NCBI RefSeq assembly: GCF_003254295.1
Contig: NZ_QKZO01000005.1
Location: forward strand, 186,001 to 250,000
Direction: 5' to 3'
DNA: 64,000 nt
Origin: Rhodobacter capsulatus
Lineage (GTDB): Bacteria; Pseudomonadota; Alphaproteobacteria; Rhodobacterales; Rhodobacteraceae
Positions 29,287 to 37,255 of the stretch are shown here, piece by piece. The translations under genes and the position numbers were made by a program. The notes under the pieces are model-generated. The model did not search any database, was not told where the DNA came from, and saw only the letters and a list, made by a program, of their open reading frames with translations. Every line of letters begins with the position of its first letter. The first letter of the stretch is position 1.

Positions 29287-29729
29287 TCGGCCTGCCCCCG
29301 TTTTTGCGCAATCTGCTGGGCCACCGCCCCGAGGCGCTGCAGGTGGCGGCGATCTGTCGGCGCGGCCGCGGCAAGGAGGCCGAGGTGCTGCTGGTCTCCT
29401 CGCTCGACACCAAGCGCTGCATCGTGCCGAAGGGCTGGCCGATGCGCGGCAAGACCCTGGCCGAGGCGGCGCTGCGCGAAGCCTGGGAAGAGGCGGGGGT
29501 GCGCGGTCATGTGAATGCCGATCCGATCGGCGCCTTTCACTACACGAAGCGGCGCAAGAACGGGCTCGAGCAGCGCTGCAAGGTGCTGTGCTTCGTCGTC
29601 GATGTCGAAGGGCTGGACGACGACTATCCCGAGGCCGGGCGCCGGGCGCGACAATTCGTTTCGCCGAAGGCGGCGGCGAAACGGGTGCAAGAGCGGGAAT
29701 TGAAGCAGATCCTGCGCACGTTTTCGTGA
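29283..29729 (+). CDS. Nudix hydrolase, diphosphoinositol-phosphatase-like
   Basis: A 148-residue Nudix protein. The Nudix box is GWPMRGKTLAEAALREAW plus EEAGV; the REXXEEXG metal ligands are intact, while the first Glu of GX5E is Lys. The PKGWP lead-in is of the DIPP (diphosphoinositol polyphosphate/diadenosine polyphosphate) type. It ends the aminotransferase-kinase-Nudix operon with an ATGA overlap at its start. The substrate is unknown; Nudix boxes do not reveal it. Confidence 0.85.
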   Translation: MIGLPPFLRNLLGHRPEALQVAAICRRGRGKEAEVLLVSSLDTKRCIVPKGWPMRGKTLAEAALREAWEEAGVRGHVNADPIGAFHYTKRRKNGLEQRCKVLCFVVDVEGLDDDYPEAGRRARQFVSPKAAAKRVQERELKQILRTFS

Positions 29730-29789
29730 TAGCCGCATTGCCTTGACGCCTCAACCGGTCTAACCCACGCGCGAACGTAACGGGCGCCT

Positions 29790-29803
29790 GTCACTTTTGT
29801 GAC
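29790..29803. promoter_or_regulatory. Palindrome upstream of pit: GTCAC-TTTT-GTGAC
   Basis: A perfect 5-bp dyad with a 4-base spacer lies 22 bases before the chosen pit start. The left part reads CTGTCAC, six of seven matches to a PhoB half-site, but the second half-site of a Pho box is poor. It could be an operator for an unknown regulator or a weak Pho site. Confidence 0.35.
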
Positions 29804-29825
29804 GGCGTTGCGCAGGGGAACGACC

Positions 29826-31298
29826 GTGGCCACACCGCCCATCAACCAGTGGAAAACCCTCGACAAGGATCTTGGCCGCATCGGCCTTCTGGAGGAGGCG
29901 ACGCAATTCGTTGCCCGGCCGCTGGTGGCGCCGGGGATCGGTCTGGCCTTCATCGTGCTGGCAGGTGTCTTTGCCGCGATCCTGATGGGGGCGCAGCCGG
30001 GCGGGCTGATCGTGGTCTTCGCCGCGGCGATCGGCGCCTATATGGCGCTGAACATCGGCGCCAATGACGTCGCCAACAACATGGGACCGGCGGTCGGCGC
30101 CAATGCGCTGACGCTGGGCGGCGCGCTGATCATCGCCGCGATCTTCGAGGTCTCGGGCTCGCTGATTGCCGGGGGCGATGTGGTCAAGACCGTCTCGACC
30201 GGGATTCTGGCGCCCGATGCCGTGCCCGATGCGGCGCATTTCATCTGGGCGATGATGGCGGCGCTGCTCGCCTCGGCGCTGTGGCTGCATGTGGCGACCT
30301 GGATGGGGGCGCCGGTTTCCACCACCCATTCGATCGTCGGCGGCGTCGTCGGCGCGGGCGTGGCGGCGGCGGGTTTTGGCGCGGTGAACTGGCCTGCGAT
30401 CCTGAAGATTTCCGCCAGCTGGGTGATTTCGCCGGTGCTGGGCGGGATCTTCGCGGCGCTCTTCCTTGCCTTCATCAAGACGAAGATCATCTATGTCGAG
30501 GACAAGATCACCGCGGCGCGCAAATGGGTGCCGGTGCTGATCGGCTTCATGTCCGGCACCTTCGCCGCCTATCTGGCGCTCAAGGGCCTGACGAAGATCC
30601 TCGACATCTCGCTTGGCGCGTCGCTGCTGATCGGGGTTCTGGTCGGGCTTGTCGCCTGGGGCGTTTCGGTGCCGCTGGTGCGGGCGCAATCCGAAGGCCA
30701 GGAGAACCGCAAGAAGACGCTGAAGAAGCTTTTCACCATCCCGCTGATCGTCTCGGCGGCGCTTTTGTCCTTTGCGCATGGCGCGAATGACGTGGCCAAT
30801 GCGGTCGGGCCGCTGGCCGCGATCGTGCATGCGGTGCAGGACGGCACGCTGAGCGACAAGGTCGAGGTGCCGTTCTGGATCATGGCGGTCGGCGCTTTCG
30901 GCATCTCGGTCGGGCTGAGCCTGTTCGGGCCGCGGCTGATCAAGCTGGTCGGTTCGGAAATCACCAAGCTGAACGCGATGCGGGCCTATTGCGTCGCGCT
31001 GTCGGCGGCGATCACCGTCATCGTCGCCTCGTGGCTGGGGCTGCCGGTGTCTTCGACCCATATCGCGGTGGGCGGCGTCTTCGGTGTCGGCTTTTACCGC
31101 GAATGGCATGCGGAACGGCGGGCGCGGATGCTGGGCCTGCAAAAGGGCAAGGTGGTCCCGGCCGAGGAACGCTCGCGCAGGCTTCTGGTGCGGCGCTCGC
31201 ATATCACCACGGTCGTCGCGGCCTGGATCATCACCGTGCCGGCCTCCGCGGTGCTCTCGGCCGGGCTTTACTGGCTGATGAACGCGCTCGACGGCTAA
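29826..31298 (+). CDS. pit: Inorganic phosphate transporter of the Pit family
   Basis: Low-affinity, proton-coupled phosphate (metal-phosphate) permease in the inner membrane. The 490-residue protein has about ten hydrophobic helices and the duplicated signature [15 protein letters not shown] in the N-terminal half and [14 protein letters not shown] in the C-terminal half, with [14 protein letters not shown] and [14 protein letters not shown] as paired repeats. A long cytoplasmic loop joins the halves. I take GTG 29826, preceded by CAGGGGAA, as start; GTG 29799 upstream would add nine residues. It ends convergent to pncB with overlapping stop codons. Confidence 0.9.
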   Translation: MATPPINQWKTLDKDLGRIGLLEEATQFVARPLVAPGIGLAFIVLAGVFAAILMGAQPGGLIVVFAAAIGAYMALNIGANDVANNMGPAVGANALTLGGALIIAAIFEVSGSLIAGGDVVKTVSTGILAPDAVPDAAHFIWAMMAALLASALWLHVATWMGAPVSTTHSIVGGVVGAGVAAAGFGAVNWPAILKISASWVISPVLGGIFAALFLAFIKTKIIYVEDKITAARKWVPVLIGFMSGTFAAYLALKGLTKILDISLGASLLIGVLVGLVAWGVSVPLVRAQSEGQENRKKTLKKLFTIPLIVSAALLSFAHGANDVANAVGPLAAIVHAVQDGTLSDKVEVPFWIMAVGAFGISVGLSLFGPRLIKLVGSEITKLNAMRAYCVALSAAITVIVASWLGLPVSSTHIAVGGVFGVGFYREWHAERRARMLGLQKGKVVPAEERSRRLLVRRSHITTVVAAWIITVPASAVLSAGLYWLMNALDG

Positions 31299-32602
31299 AC
31301 GACGACCGGCGTCGAGGCCTGCATGCCGGTGTCGAACACCTGCCGATAGCGGGCGATTTCGGCGGCGGGGCCGGTGGCCTTTTCCGGGTTGTCCGACAGT
31401 TTCACTGTCGGGCGCCCGTTTGCCGCCACCGCCTTGCACACCAGGCTGAAGGGGGACAGCTCGTCCTCCGCCACCAAGCCGCGGAAATCGTTGGTCAAAA
31501 GCGTGCCCCAGCCGAAGCTGACCTTGACCCGGCCGCGGAACTGCGCATGCAGCGCCTCGATCTGCGCGACATCAAGCCCGTCGGAAAAGATCACCAGCTT
31601 CTTCGTCGGGTCCTCGCCGCGCGATTGCCACCAGGAGATCGCGGTCTCGGCGCTCTCATAGGGGTTGCCGGAATCGATCCGGATGCCGGTCCAGGCCGCC
31701 AGCCAGTCGGGCGCGCGTTGCAAAAACCCTTTCGTCCCGTAGGTGTCGGGCAGGATGATGCGCAGATTGCCGTCGTGTTCCTCGTGCCAATCCTCCAGCA
31801 CGCGATAGGGCGCCTGCCGCAATTCCTCGTCGGTCTCCGACAGCGCCGCCATCACCATCGGCAGTTCATGCGCGTTCGTCCCCACCGCCTCCAGATCGCG
31901 GCGCATCGCGATCAGGCAATTCGAAGTGCCGGTGAAAGAGCCGCCCTGCGCGGCATCGCCCAGACCCTCGACCATCGCCTGCACGCACCAGTCCTGCCAA
32001 AGGAAGCCGTGCCGACGCCGGGTGCCGAAATCGGCGATCTTCAGCCCCTCGATGCGTTTCAGCCGTTCGATCTTTTCCCAGACCCGGGTCATCGCGCGGG
32101 CGTAAAGCACCTGCAATTCAAAGCGTTTCATGCCCCGCAGCACGGCGCGCGAGCGCAGCTCCATCAAGATCGCCAGCGCCGGAATTTCCCACATCATCAC
32201 CTCGGGCCAGGCGCCTTCAAAGGTCAGCTCATACTGGCCGTCGCGTTTTTCCAGGTGATAGGGCGGCAGCCGGAACGCCTCGAACCATTCCATGAAATCG
32301 GGGCGGAACATCTGCCGCTTGCCGTAAAAGGTGTTGCCGCGCAGCCAGGTGCTTTCGCCGCGCGTCAGCCGCAGGCCGCGGGCGTAATCGAGCTGCTCGC
32401 GCAGCTCGCCCTCGTCGATCAGATCGGCGAGGCGGATGGATTTCGTGCGGTTGATCAGGCTGAAGGTGACCTGCGTTGCCGGCCGATGCCGGAACACCGA
32501 CTGGCACATCAGGAGCTTGTAGAAATCGGTGTCGATCAGCGAGCGGATGATCGGGTCGATCTGCCAGCGGTGATTGTAGACGCGGGTGGCGATATCGACC
32601 AT
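31295..32602 (-). CDS. pncB: Nicotinate phosphoribosyltransferase
   Basis: Joins nicotinate with PRPP to give nicotinate mononucleotide in NAD salvage. The 435-residue protein has [16 protein letters not shown] at the N-terminus, the catalytic-region [12 protein letters not shown] with its conserved His, GTSNCLIA and, near the end, [16 protein letters not shown] and [10 protein letters not shown] for phosphate binding. It follows pncA, one base after its stop: start at 32602, pncA stop from 32604. The stop codon overlaps that of pit on the other strand. Confidence 0.95.
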   Translation of the reverse strand: MVDIATRVYNHRWQIDPIIRSLIDTDFYKLLMCQSVFRHRPATQVTFSLINRTKSIRLADLIDEGELREQLDYARGLRLTRGESTWLRGNTFYGKRQMFRPDFMEWFEAFRLPPYHLEKRDGQYELTFEGAWPEVMMWEIPALAILMELRSRAVLRGMKRFELQVLYARAMTRVWEKIERLKRIEGLKIADFGTRRRHGFLWQDWCVQAMVEGLGDAAQGGSFTGTSNCLIAMRRDLEAVGTNAHELPMVMAALSETDEELRQAPYRVLEDWHEEHDGNLRIILPDTYGTKGFLQRAPDWLAAWTGIRIDSGNPYESAETAISWWQSRGEDPTKKLVIFSDGLDVAQIEALHAQFRGRVKVSFGWGTLLTNDFRGLVAEDELSPFSLVCKAVAANGRPTVKLSDNPEKATGPAAEIARYRQVFDTGMQASTPVVV

Positions 32603-32603
32603 C

Positions 32604-33209
32604 TCAGGGCTCCAGCCCCACGCCCGCCGCAAGCATCTGCGCCCGCGCGGTGTCAAGCGATCCGTTCAGGTCGATGGCCCGGCAGGCGCCTTGCAGAACC
32701 CGGGTGCGGAACCCGAGCTTCGCCGCGTCGATCGCCGACCAGGCGACGCAGAAATCCAGCGCCAGCCCGACGAAGGTCAGCTCGGTGATGCCGCGCTCGC
32801 GCAGATAGCCCGCAAGGCCGGTGGGGGTGGTGTGGTCATTCTCGAAGAACGCCGAATAGCTGTCGATGGCGCGCCGAAACCCCTTGCGCAGGATCAGATC
32901 GGCATCGGTGCGCAAGGCGGGGTGGAAATCGGCGCCCCTTGTGCCCTGCACGCAATGGGCGGGCCAAAGCGTCTGCGCGCCATAGGGCATCGCGATCTGC
33001 GAGAACGGCGCCGCCCCCGCGTGGTTTTCCGCGAAAGAGGCGTGATCGGCCGGGTGCCAGTCCTGCGTCAGCACGGTGACGGGGGCTTCCGTCATCAGCG
33101 CATTGACGCGGGGGAGGATCTCGTCGCCCCCCGCCACCGCAAGCGCGCCACCCGGGCAGAAGTCGTTCTGAATGTCGATGACGATCAGCGCGTGGTGCGG
33201 TCCGGCCAT
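32604..33209 (-). CDS. pncA: Nicotinamidase
   Basis: Hydrolyses nicotinamide to nicotinate, the substrate of PncB. The 201-residue protein has Asp12 ([14 protein letters not shown]), the metal-binding [10 protein letters not shown] and the nucleophile Cys154 ([12 protein letters not shown]), so the Asp-Lys-Cys triad can be built. It is the first gene of a pncA-pncB salvage operon. The start at 33209 is supported by length; an upstream in-frame ATG at 33242 is possible but gives a tail unlike the family. Confidence 0.94.
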   Translation of the reverse strand: MAGPHHALIVIDIQNDFCPGGALAVAGGDEILPRVNALMTEAPVTVLTQDWHPADHASFAENHAGAAPFSQIAMPYGAQTLWPAHCVQGTRGADFHPALRTDADLILRKGFRRAIDSYSAFFENDHTTPTGLAGYLRERGITELTFVGLALDFCVAWSAIDAAKLGFRTRVLQGACRAIDLNGSLDTARAQMLAAGVGLEP

Positions 33210-33311
33210 GGCTTCCCCCGTTCGGTGACCCTGTCCGCCCATGCGTAGGGTGCGGGTGCGGCAGGGTCAACCACTCGTGGCAAGCCTTCGGGCCGGGCGC
33301 TAGCGTCGGGC

Positions 33312-33473
33312 TTACTGGCTGCAGCTCTGCGTCAGCAGGTTGCAGGTCTGCGTCACCTCGGCGCCAGCCCCCGGAAAGTCGAGGCGCGGCAAATCGAAGC
33401 TCATGCCTCCGGCCGCGGCGGCAGACGCGGTCATCGTGACAAGCGCAAGGCCAAGGAAGAAGCGTTTCATCAT
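33312..33473 (-). CDS. Tiny secreted two-cysteine protein
   Basis: A 53-residue protein of unknown function, shorter than most gene callers accept. It has a clear signal peptide (MMKRFFLGLALVTMTASAAA, cleavage near residue 21), leaving about 32 residues that end TQTCNLLTQSCSQ with two Cys seven residues apart, likely a disulfide in the periplasm. GGAGACC precedes the tandem ATG start. A strong promoter and three operator-like dyads lie directly upstream, and the divergent neighbour is mbfA. Coding use (GC-rich third positions) supports a real gene. No family recognised. Confidence 0.75.
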   Translation of the reverse strand: MMKRFFLGLALVTMTASAAAAGGMSFDLPRLDFPGAGAEVTQTCNLLTQSCSQ

Positions 33474-33484
33474 GGTCTCCAATC

Positions 33485-33561
33485 TGAACCAATCGGTTTA
33501 CATGCGGTTATATGAACCGAGTCGTTCAGCTTTTCAAGGGCAAATTGAACTGGACGGTTCA
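33485..33561. promoter_or_regulatory. Three TGAAC-N6-GTTCA operator-like dyads
   Basis: Read on the minus strand the sites are TGAACCGTCCAGTTCA (33546-33561), TGAACGACTCGGTTCA (33513-33528) and TAAACCGATTGGTTCA (33485-33500). Centres are about 28 and 33 bases apart, roughly three helical turns. They lie upstream of, within and just downstream of the promoter of the 53-residue protein gene. The AACCG/CGGTT core is of a TetR-like type, but the regulator is not identified. Confidence 0.6.
33509..33537 (-). promoter_or_regulatory. Promoter of the tiny secreted protein gene
   Basis: On the minus strand TTGAAA (33537-33532), a 17-base spacer and CATATA (33514-33509), followed by A-C-C. The boxes and spacing fit a sigma70-type promoter about 35 bases before the tandem ATG start. 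One operator dyad fills the spacer, so the promoter is probably repressed. Confidence 0.6.
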
Positions 33562-33571
33562 CATCAATCGG

Positions 33572-33599
33572 TTGCAAGATGCGACACAGCGTCTATGTT
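33572..33599 (+). promoter_or_regulatory. Probable mbfA promoter
   Basis: TTGCAA (33572-33577), a 16-base spacer and TATGTT (33594-33599), leading to a start site close to the mbfA start codon at 33625. The Irr-type box overlaps the downstream edge of the -10 element. Confidence 0.5.
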
Positions 33600-33613
33600 G
33601 GAATTATTCTAAA
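33598..33613. promoter_or_regulatory. Irr-box (ICE)-like element before mbfA
   Basis: TTGGAA-TTA-TTCTAA followed by A: an inverted repeat with one mismatch, matching from memory the ICE/Irr consensus TTTAGAA-N3-TTCTAAA in the whole right arm and five of seven bases of the left arm. It lies 11 bases before the mbfA ATG and touches the -10 box, a position for repression. Irr is known to repress mbfA under low iron in other alphaproteobacteria. Confidence 0.6.
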
Positions 33614-33624
33614 CTGGGGCCGCC

Positions 33625-34602
33625 ATGTTTTCCGCACTCGCCAACCGCCGCCGCTTTTCCGATCTCTCCGAACGCGAGGTTCTGGCGCTTGCCATTTCCT
33701 CCGAGGAAGACGATGCCCGGATCTACCGCAGCTTTGCCGAACGGCTGCGCGACGATTATCCCGCGACGGCGGCGGTCTTCGACGGCATGGCCGAGGAAGA
33801 AGACGGCCACCGCAAGGCGCTGATCGAGCGGCATCGGGCCCGGTTCGGCGAGGTGATCCCGCTCATCCGCCGCGAACATGTGGCGGGGTTTTATGCCCGC
33901 AAGCCGATGTGGCTTTCGGCGAACCTCTCGCTGGCCACGATCCGCGCCGAGGCCGAGGCGATGGAACGCACGGCCGAAGCCTTTTATGTCCAGGCGGCGA
34001 AAAGCACTTCGGATGCGGCGACGCGCAAGCTTCTGGGCGATCTGGCGGCGGCCGAGGCGCGGCATGAACGTCATGCCGAAAACCTGACCGAGGACAATCT
34101 GACCGGCGCGGCAAAGACCGCGGAAGACAGCTCGGCGCATCGGCAATTCGTGCTGACCTGGGTGCAGCCGGGTCTGGCGGGGCTGATGGACGGCTCTGTC
34201 TCGACGCTGGCGCCGATCTTCGCCACCGCCTTTGCGACGCAGGACACCCATACGACGCTGCTGGTGGGTCTGGCGGCCTCGGTCGGTGCGGGGATCTCGA
34301 TGGGCTTCACCGAAGCCGCGCATGACGACGGGGTGATCTCGGGCCGCGGCAGCCCGCTCAAGCGCGGGCTGGCTTCGGGGGTGATGACGACGCTGGGGGG
34401 CCTTGGCCATGCGCTGCCCTATCTGATCCCGGATTTCTGGACCGCGACGGCGATCGCCATGGTGGTCGTTTTCGTCGAATTGTGGGCGATCGCCTGGATC
34501 CAGAACCGATACATGGAAACGCCCTTCTTCCGCGCCGTGCTGCAGGTGGTGGTGGGCGGCGCCTTGGTCTTTGCGGCGGGGGCGCTGATTGGCGGCGGTT
34601 GA
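33625..34602 (+). CDS. mbfA: Membrane-bound ferritin / iron exporter MbfA
   Basis: Ferritin-like protein fused to a VIT1/CCC1-type membrane domain, known as an iron exporter that protects against iron and peroxide stress. The 325-residue protein has an N-terminal four-helix ferritin-like part (about 1-150) with carboxylate/His ligands in SSEEDDARIYRSF, EEEDGHRKAL, EAEAMERTAEAFY and AAAEARHERH, and a C-terminal membrane part (about 170-325) with GLMDGSVSTLAPIFATAFA and GISMGFTEAAHDDG. An Irr-like box lies before the start. The gene is followed directly by the first copy of palindrome family A. Confidence 0.92.
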   Translation: MFSALANRRRFSDLSEREVLALAISSEEDDARIYRSFAERLRDDYPATAAVFDGMAEEEDGHRKALIERHRARFGEVIPLIRREHVAGFYARKPMWLSANLSLATIRAEAEAMERTAEAFYVQAAKSTSDAATRKLLGDLAAAEARHERHAENLTEDNLTGAAKTAEDSSAHRQFVLTWVQPGLAGLMDGSVSTLAPIFATAFATQDTHTTLLVGLAASVGAGISMGFTEAAHDDGVISGRGSPLKRGLASGVMTTLGGLGHALPYLIPDFWTATAIAMVVVFVELWAIAWIQNRYMETPFFRAVLQVVVGGALVFAAGALIGGG

Positions 34603-34606
34603 AAGG

Positions 34607-34657
34607 GCGTATTTGCGCCAAGAAAAAACTGCGGGCTTTTTCTTGGCGCAAATACGC
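34607..34657. repeat. Palindromic repeat family A, copy 1
   Basis: A perfect 21-bp inverted repeat with a 9-base loop, starting five bases after the mbfA stop. Left arm GCGTATTTG, CG, CCAAGAAAAA; right arm its exact complement. The T-rich right arm could act as a terminator in either direction. Two similar copies lie at 37181-37230 and 57488-57547. Confidence 0.9.
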
Positions 34658-34704
34658 AAATCGCGTCGCTGGTGCCGATTGCCGCGGCATGTTAGCCCTG
34701 CACC

Positions 34705-35622
34705 ATGATCGAGATCTTCCTGAAGACACTGCCGTTCTTCGCGCTGATCGGGCTGGGCTGGGCGGCGGGCCGTCTGCGCTTCTTCCCGCCCGAGGCGACG
34801 GCCTGGCTGACGAAATTCGTCTTCTACTTCGCGCTGTCGGCGATGCTGTTTCGCTTTACCGCGACGCTGCCGATTGCGGATCTGTTCGATCCCGCCTTTT
34901 TCGCCGCCTATCTGACCGCCTCGATCGCGGTCTGGGCCCTGGGCTTTGCGGTGGCGAAACTGCGCGCCCGGCCCCTGGCCGAAGCGGCGATGGAGGCCCA
35001 TACCGCGATGACCGGCAACACCGGTTTTCTGGGCGTGCCAATGCTGGTCGTGCTTTTGGGGCCGAAGGCGGCGGGGCCGGTGCTGATGGTGCTGGCCGCC
35101 GACATGATCGTGTTTTCGACGCTGATCACGCTCATTGTCACCTATGCCCGCCATGGCCGCGTGGCGCTCGCGCCGCTGGCGCTGGGGCTGGCGAAGAACC
35201 CGATGATCGTTTCCATGCTGGCGGGGCTCGCCTGGGCGCTTGTGCATCTGCCGATGCCGGGGCCGCTCGAGGAATTCATGACAATCCTCGGCGGTGCCGC
35301 CACGCCCGGGGCGCTCTTTGCCATCGGCGCCTCGCTTGCCGGGCGCTCGGCCGAGAGGCTTGGTCCCGCGCTTTGGCTTTCGGCGGCGAAGCTGGTGCTG
35401 CATCCGCTGGCCGTCGCTATTGCCGCCTTCCTGATCTTCCCGGTCGAGCCCTTCGCCGCAGGTGTCATGGTCGCCGCCGCCGCGCTGCCGGTGGCGGGCA
35501 ATGTCTATATCCTGGCCGCGCATTTCGGCGTCGCGCCGCAGCGCGTTTCGACCGCGATCCTGATCTCGACCGCGGTCTCCATCCTTTCCATCCCCGCCGT
35601 CATCGCATGGGTGCACACATGA
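34705..35622 (+). CDS. AEC-family transporter
   Basis: A 305-residue auxin-efflux-carrier-family membrane protein with about ten hydrophobic helices in two halves. Typical points are the N-terminal PFFALIGLGWAAGRL, the helix-break MTGNTGFLGVPM (Asn-Pro-type crossover region) and the C-terminal AALPVAGNVYILAAHFGV. Substrates of bacterial AEC proteins include malate and other organic acids; none can be assigned here. First gene of a three-gene operon with an ATGA overlap to the HAD gene. Confidence 0.88.
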   Translation: MIEIFLKTLPFFALIGLGWAAGRLRFFPPEATAWLTKFVFYFALSAMLFRFTATLPIADLFDPAFFAAYLTASIAVWALGFAVAKLRARPLAEAAMEAHTAMTGNTGFLGVPMLVVLLGPKAAGPVLMVLAADMIVFSTLITLIVTYARHGRVALAPLALGLAKNPMIVSMLAGLAWALVHLPMPGPLEEFMTILGGAATPGALFAIGASLAGRSAERLGPALWLSAAKLVLHPLAVAIAAFLIFPVEPFAAGVMVAAAALPVAGNVYILAAHFGVAPQRVSTAILISTAVSILSIPAVIAWVHT

Positions 35623-36236
35623 CAAAAGCCGTGGTTTTCGACATCGGAATGGTGCTGGTCGAATGGCACCCCGAGGCGTTTTATGATCGTCTGATCGGGC
35701 CCGAGCGCCGCCGCGCCTTCTGGGCCGAAACCGGCATCGCCGCGATGAACGAACGCCTCGATCTGGGCGCGCCCTTTGCCGAAACCGTGCGTGCCCATGC
35801 CGATCTGCACCCCGACTGGCGCGCCGAGGTGATGGCCTGGCACGACCACTGGCTTGACATGTGCACCCCGGCCATTCCCCATTCCGTGCGCCTGCTGGCC
35901 GCTTTGCGCGCCAAGGGCACGCCGGTTTTCGCGCTGTCGAATTTCGGCGTCGGCACCTTTGAAATCGCCTGCCGCGCTTACCCGTTCCTGACCAATTTCG
36001 ACCGGCTCTTCGTTTCGGGCTATCTCGGTCTGATCAAGCCCGATCCGCGGTTTTATGCGGCGCTGGAGGCGGGCACGGGCTACTCCGGCGCCGATCTGCT
36101 TTTTGCCGATGACCGCCCCGAAAACATCGAAGCCGCCGCCGCGCGGGGCTGGCGGACGCATCTGTTCACCACGCCCGAGGGCTGGGCCGCAAGGCTGGTG
36201 GCCGAGGGCGTCCTGACCGAAGGAGAGGCCGCATGA
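35619..36236 (+). CDS. HAD-family hydrolase, YihX-like
   Basis: A 205-residue HAD-superfamily protein. Motif I is VVFDIGMVLVEW with nucleophile Asp8 and Gly at the +2 position, as in YihX-type proteins (DLGNV) rather than DXD phosphatases. Motif II is ALSNFG, motif III Lys in GLIKPDPRFY and motif IV FADDRPENIEAA. A helical cap lies at about residues 18-85. It is likely a sugar-phosphate phosphatase, but the substrate is unknown. It overlaps both neighbours by ATGA. Confidence 0.85.
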   Translation: MTKAVVFDIGMVLVEWHPEAFYDRLIGPERRRAFWAETGIAAMNERLDLGAPFAETVRAHADLHPDWRAEVMAWHDHWLDMCTPAIPHSVRLLAALRAKGTPVFALSNFGVGTFEIACRAYPFLTNFDRLFVSGYLGLIKPDPRFYAALEAGTGYSGADLLFADDRPENIEAAAARGWRTHLFTTPEGWAARLVAEGVLTEGEAA

Positions 36237-37153
36237 CCCCCGCCCTGATCGGCCCCGAGGCCGAAGCGCAGCTTGACTGGATCGGCCTGACCGAGGCTTT
36301 CCGGACCGGGCATCGCCTGCCCCGCGCCGAGGTCGCCGACAGTTTCCTCTATCGCGGCGCCGATACGCTGCTGACCCGCTCGGCGCTGATCGACGGGCTG
36401 GGCATGCTGGTGAAGGCCGCGACGATCACGCCGGGCAATGCCGGGGCGGATCTGCCCACGGTCAATGGCGGCGTGATGCTGATGGAGGACCGGACGGGGC
36501 TGCTCTCTGCCGTGCTCGATTTCGCGCTGGTGACGAAATGGAAGACGGCGGGGGACAGCCTGCTGGCGGCGCGGCTTCTGGCGCGGCCCGAGGCGCGCGA
36601 GATCCTGATCTGCGGCGCGGGCAAGGTCGCCGCCGCGATGATCGAGGCCTATCGCGCGGCTTTTCCCGCCGCCCGTTTCACGATCTGGAACCGCTCGCCA
36701 GCCGGTGCGGAGGCGCTGGCCGTGGCCACCGGCGCCCGGGTCGAGCTGAACCTTGAAACCGCGCTCGGTCAGGCCGAGATCGTTGCCGGCACGACGATGG
36801 CGAAGGCGCCCTGGCTACGCGGTGACTGGCTGCAACCGGGCACCCACATTGACCTGATCGGCGCCTTCCGCCCCGACATGCGCGAGGCTGATGACGCGAC
36901 CCTGCGCCGCTCCCGCCTATTCTGCGATGCCCGCGCGACGACGCTGCATCATATCGGCGAATTCCGCGATCCGCTCGCCCGCGGCGTGATCGCCGAAACC
37001 GATGTGATCGCCGATTTCTATGACATCGCCGCGGGCCGTTTTACCCGCGAAAGCGCCGAGGAGATCACGCTGTGCAAGAACGGTGGCGGCGCGCATCTGG
37101 ATCTGATGACGGCGTGCTTCATCCGCGACCGTTGGCAGGCCCGGAAAGCCTGA
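36233..37153 (+). CDS. Ornithine cyclodeaminase/mu-crystallin family protein
   Basis: A 306-residue NAD(P)-dependent enzyme of the ornithine cyclodeaminase, alanine dehydrogenase and ketimine reductase family. The Rossmann motif is ILICGAGKVAAAMIEAY (about 122-138), preceded by TKWKTAGDSLLAARLL, the family substrate region with its conserved Lys and Thr-Ala. The C-terminal ITLCKNGGGAHLDLMTA closes the fold. Members act on several cyclic imines and amino acids, so the exact reaction is open. Last gene of the AEC-HAD-OCD operon; palindrome A copy 2 follows. Confidence 0.88.
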   Translation: MTPALIGPEAEAQLDWIGLTEAFRTGHRLPRAEVADSFLYRGADTLLTRSALIDGLGMLVKAATITPGNAGADLPTVNGGVMLMEDRTGLLSAVLDFALVTKWKTAGDSLLAARLLARPEAREILICGAGKVAAAMIEAYRAAFPAARFTIWNRSPAGAEALAVATGARVELNLETALGQAEIVAGTTMAKAPWLRGDWLQPGTHIDLIGAFRPDMREADDATLRRSRLFCDARATTLHHIGEFRDPLARGVIAETDVIADFYDIAAGRFTRESAEEITLCKNGGGAHLDLMTACFIRDRWQARKA

Positions 37154-37180
37154 CCGCCGCGCCTTGCCGCAAGGAAGGCT

Positions 37181-37230
37181 GCGTATTTGCACCAAGAAAA
37201 AACATCGGCTTTTTCTTGGCTCAAATACGC
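37181..37230. repeat. Palindromic repeat family A, copy 2
   Basis: Arms GCGTATTTG...CCAAGAAAAA and TTTTTCTTGG...CAAATACGC pair except for two central bases (CA against CT); the loop is 8 bases. It lies between the OCD-family gene and the convergent end of dxs, and could terminate both. Confidence 0.9.
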
Positions 37231-37255
37231 CCTTTCCGACGGTGCAACCCGCGCC

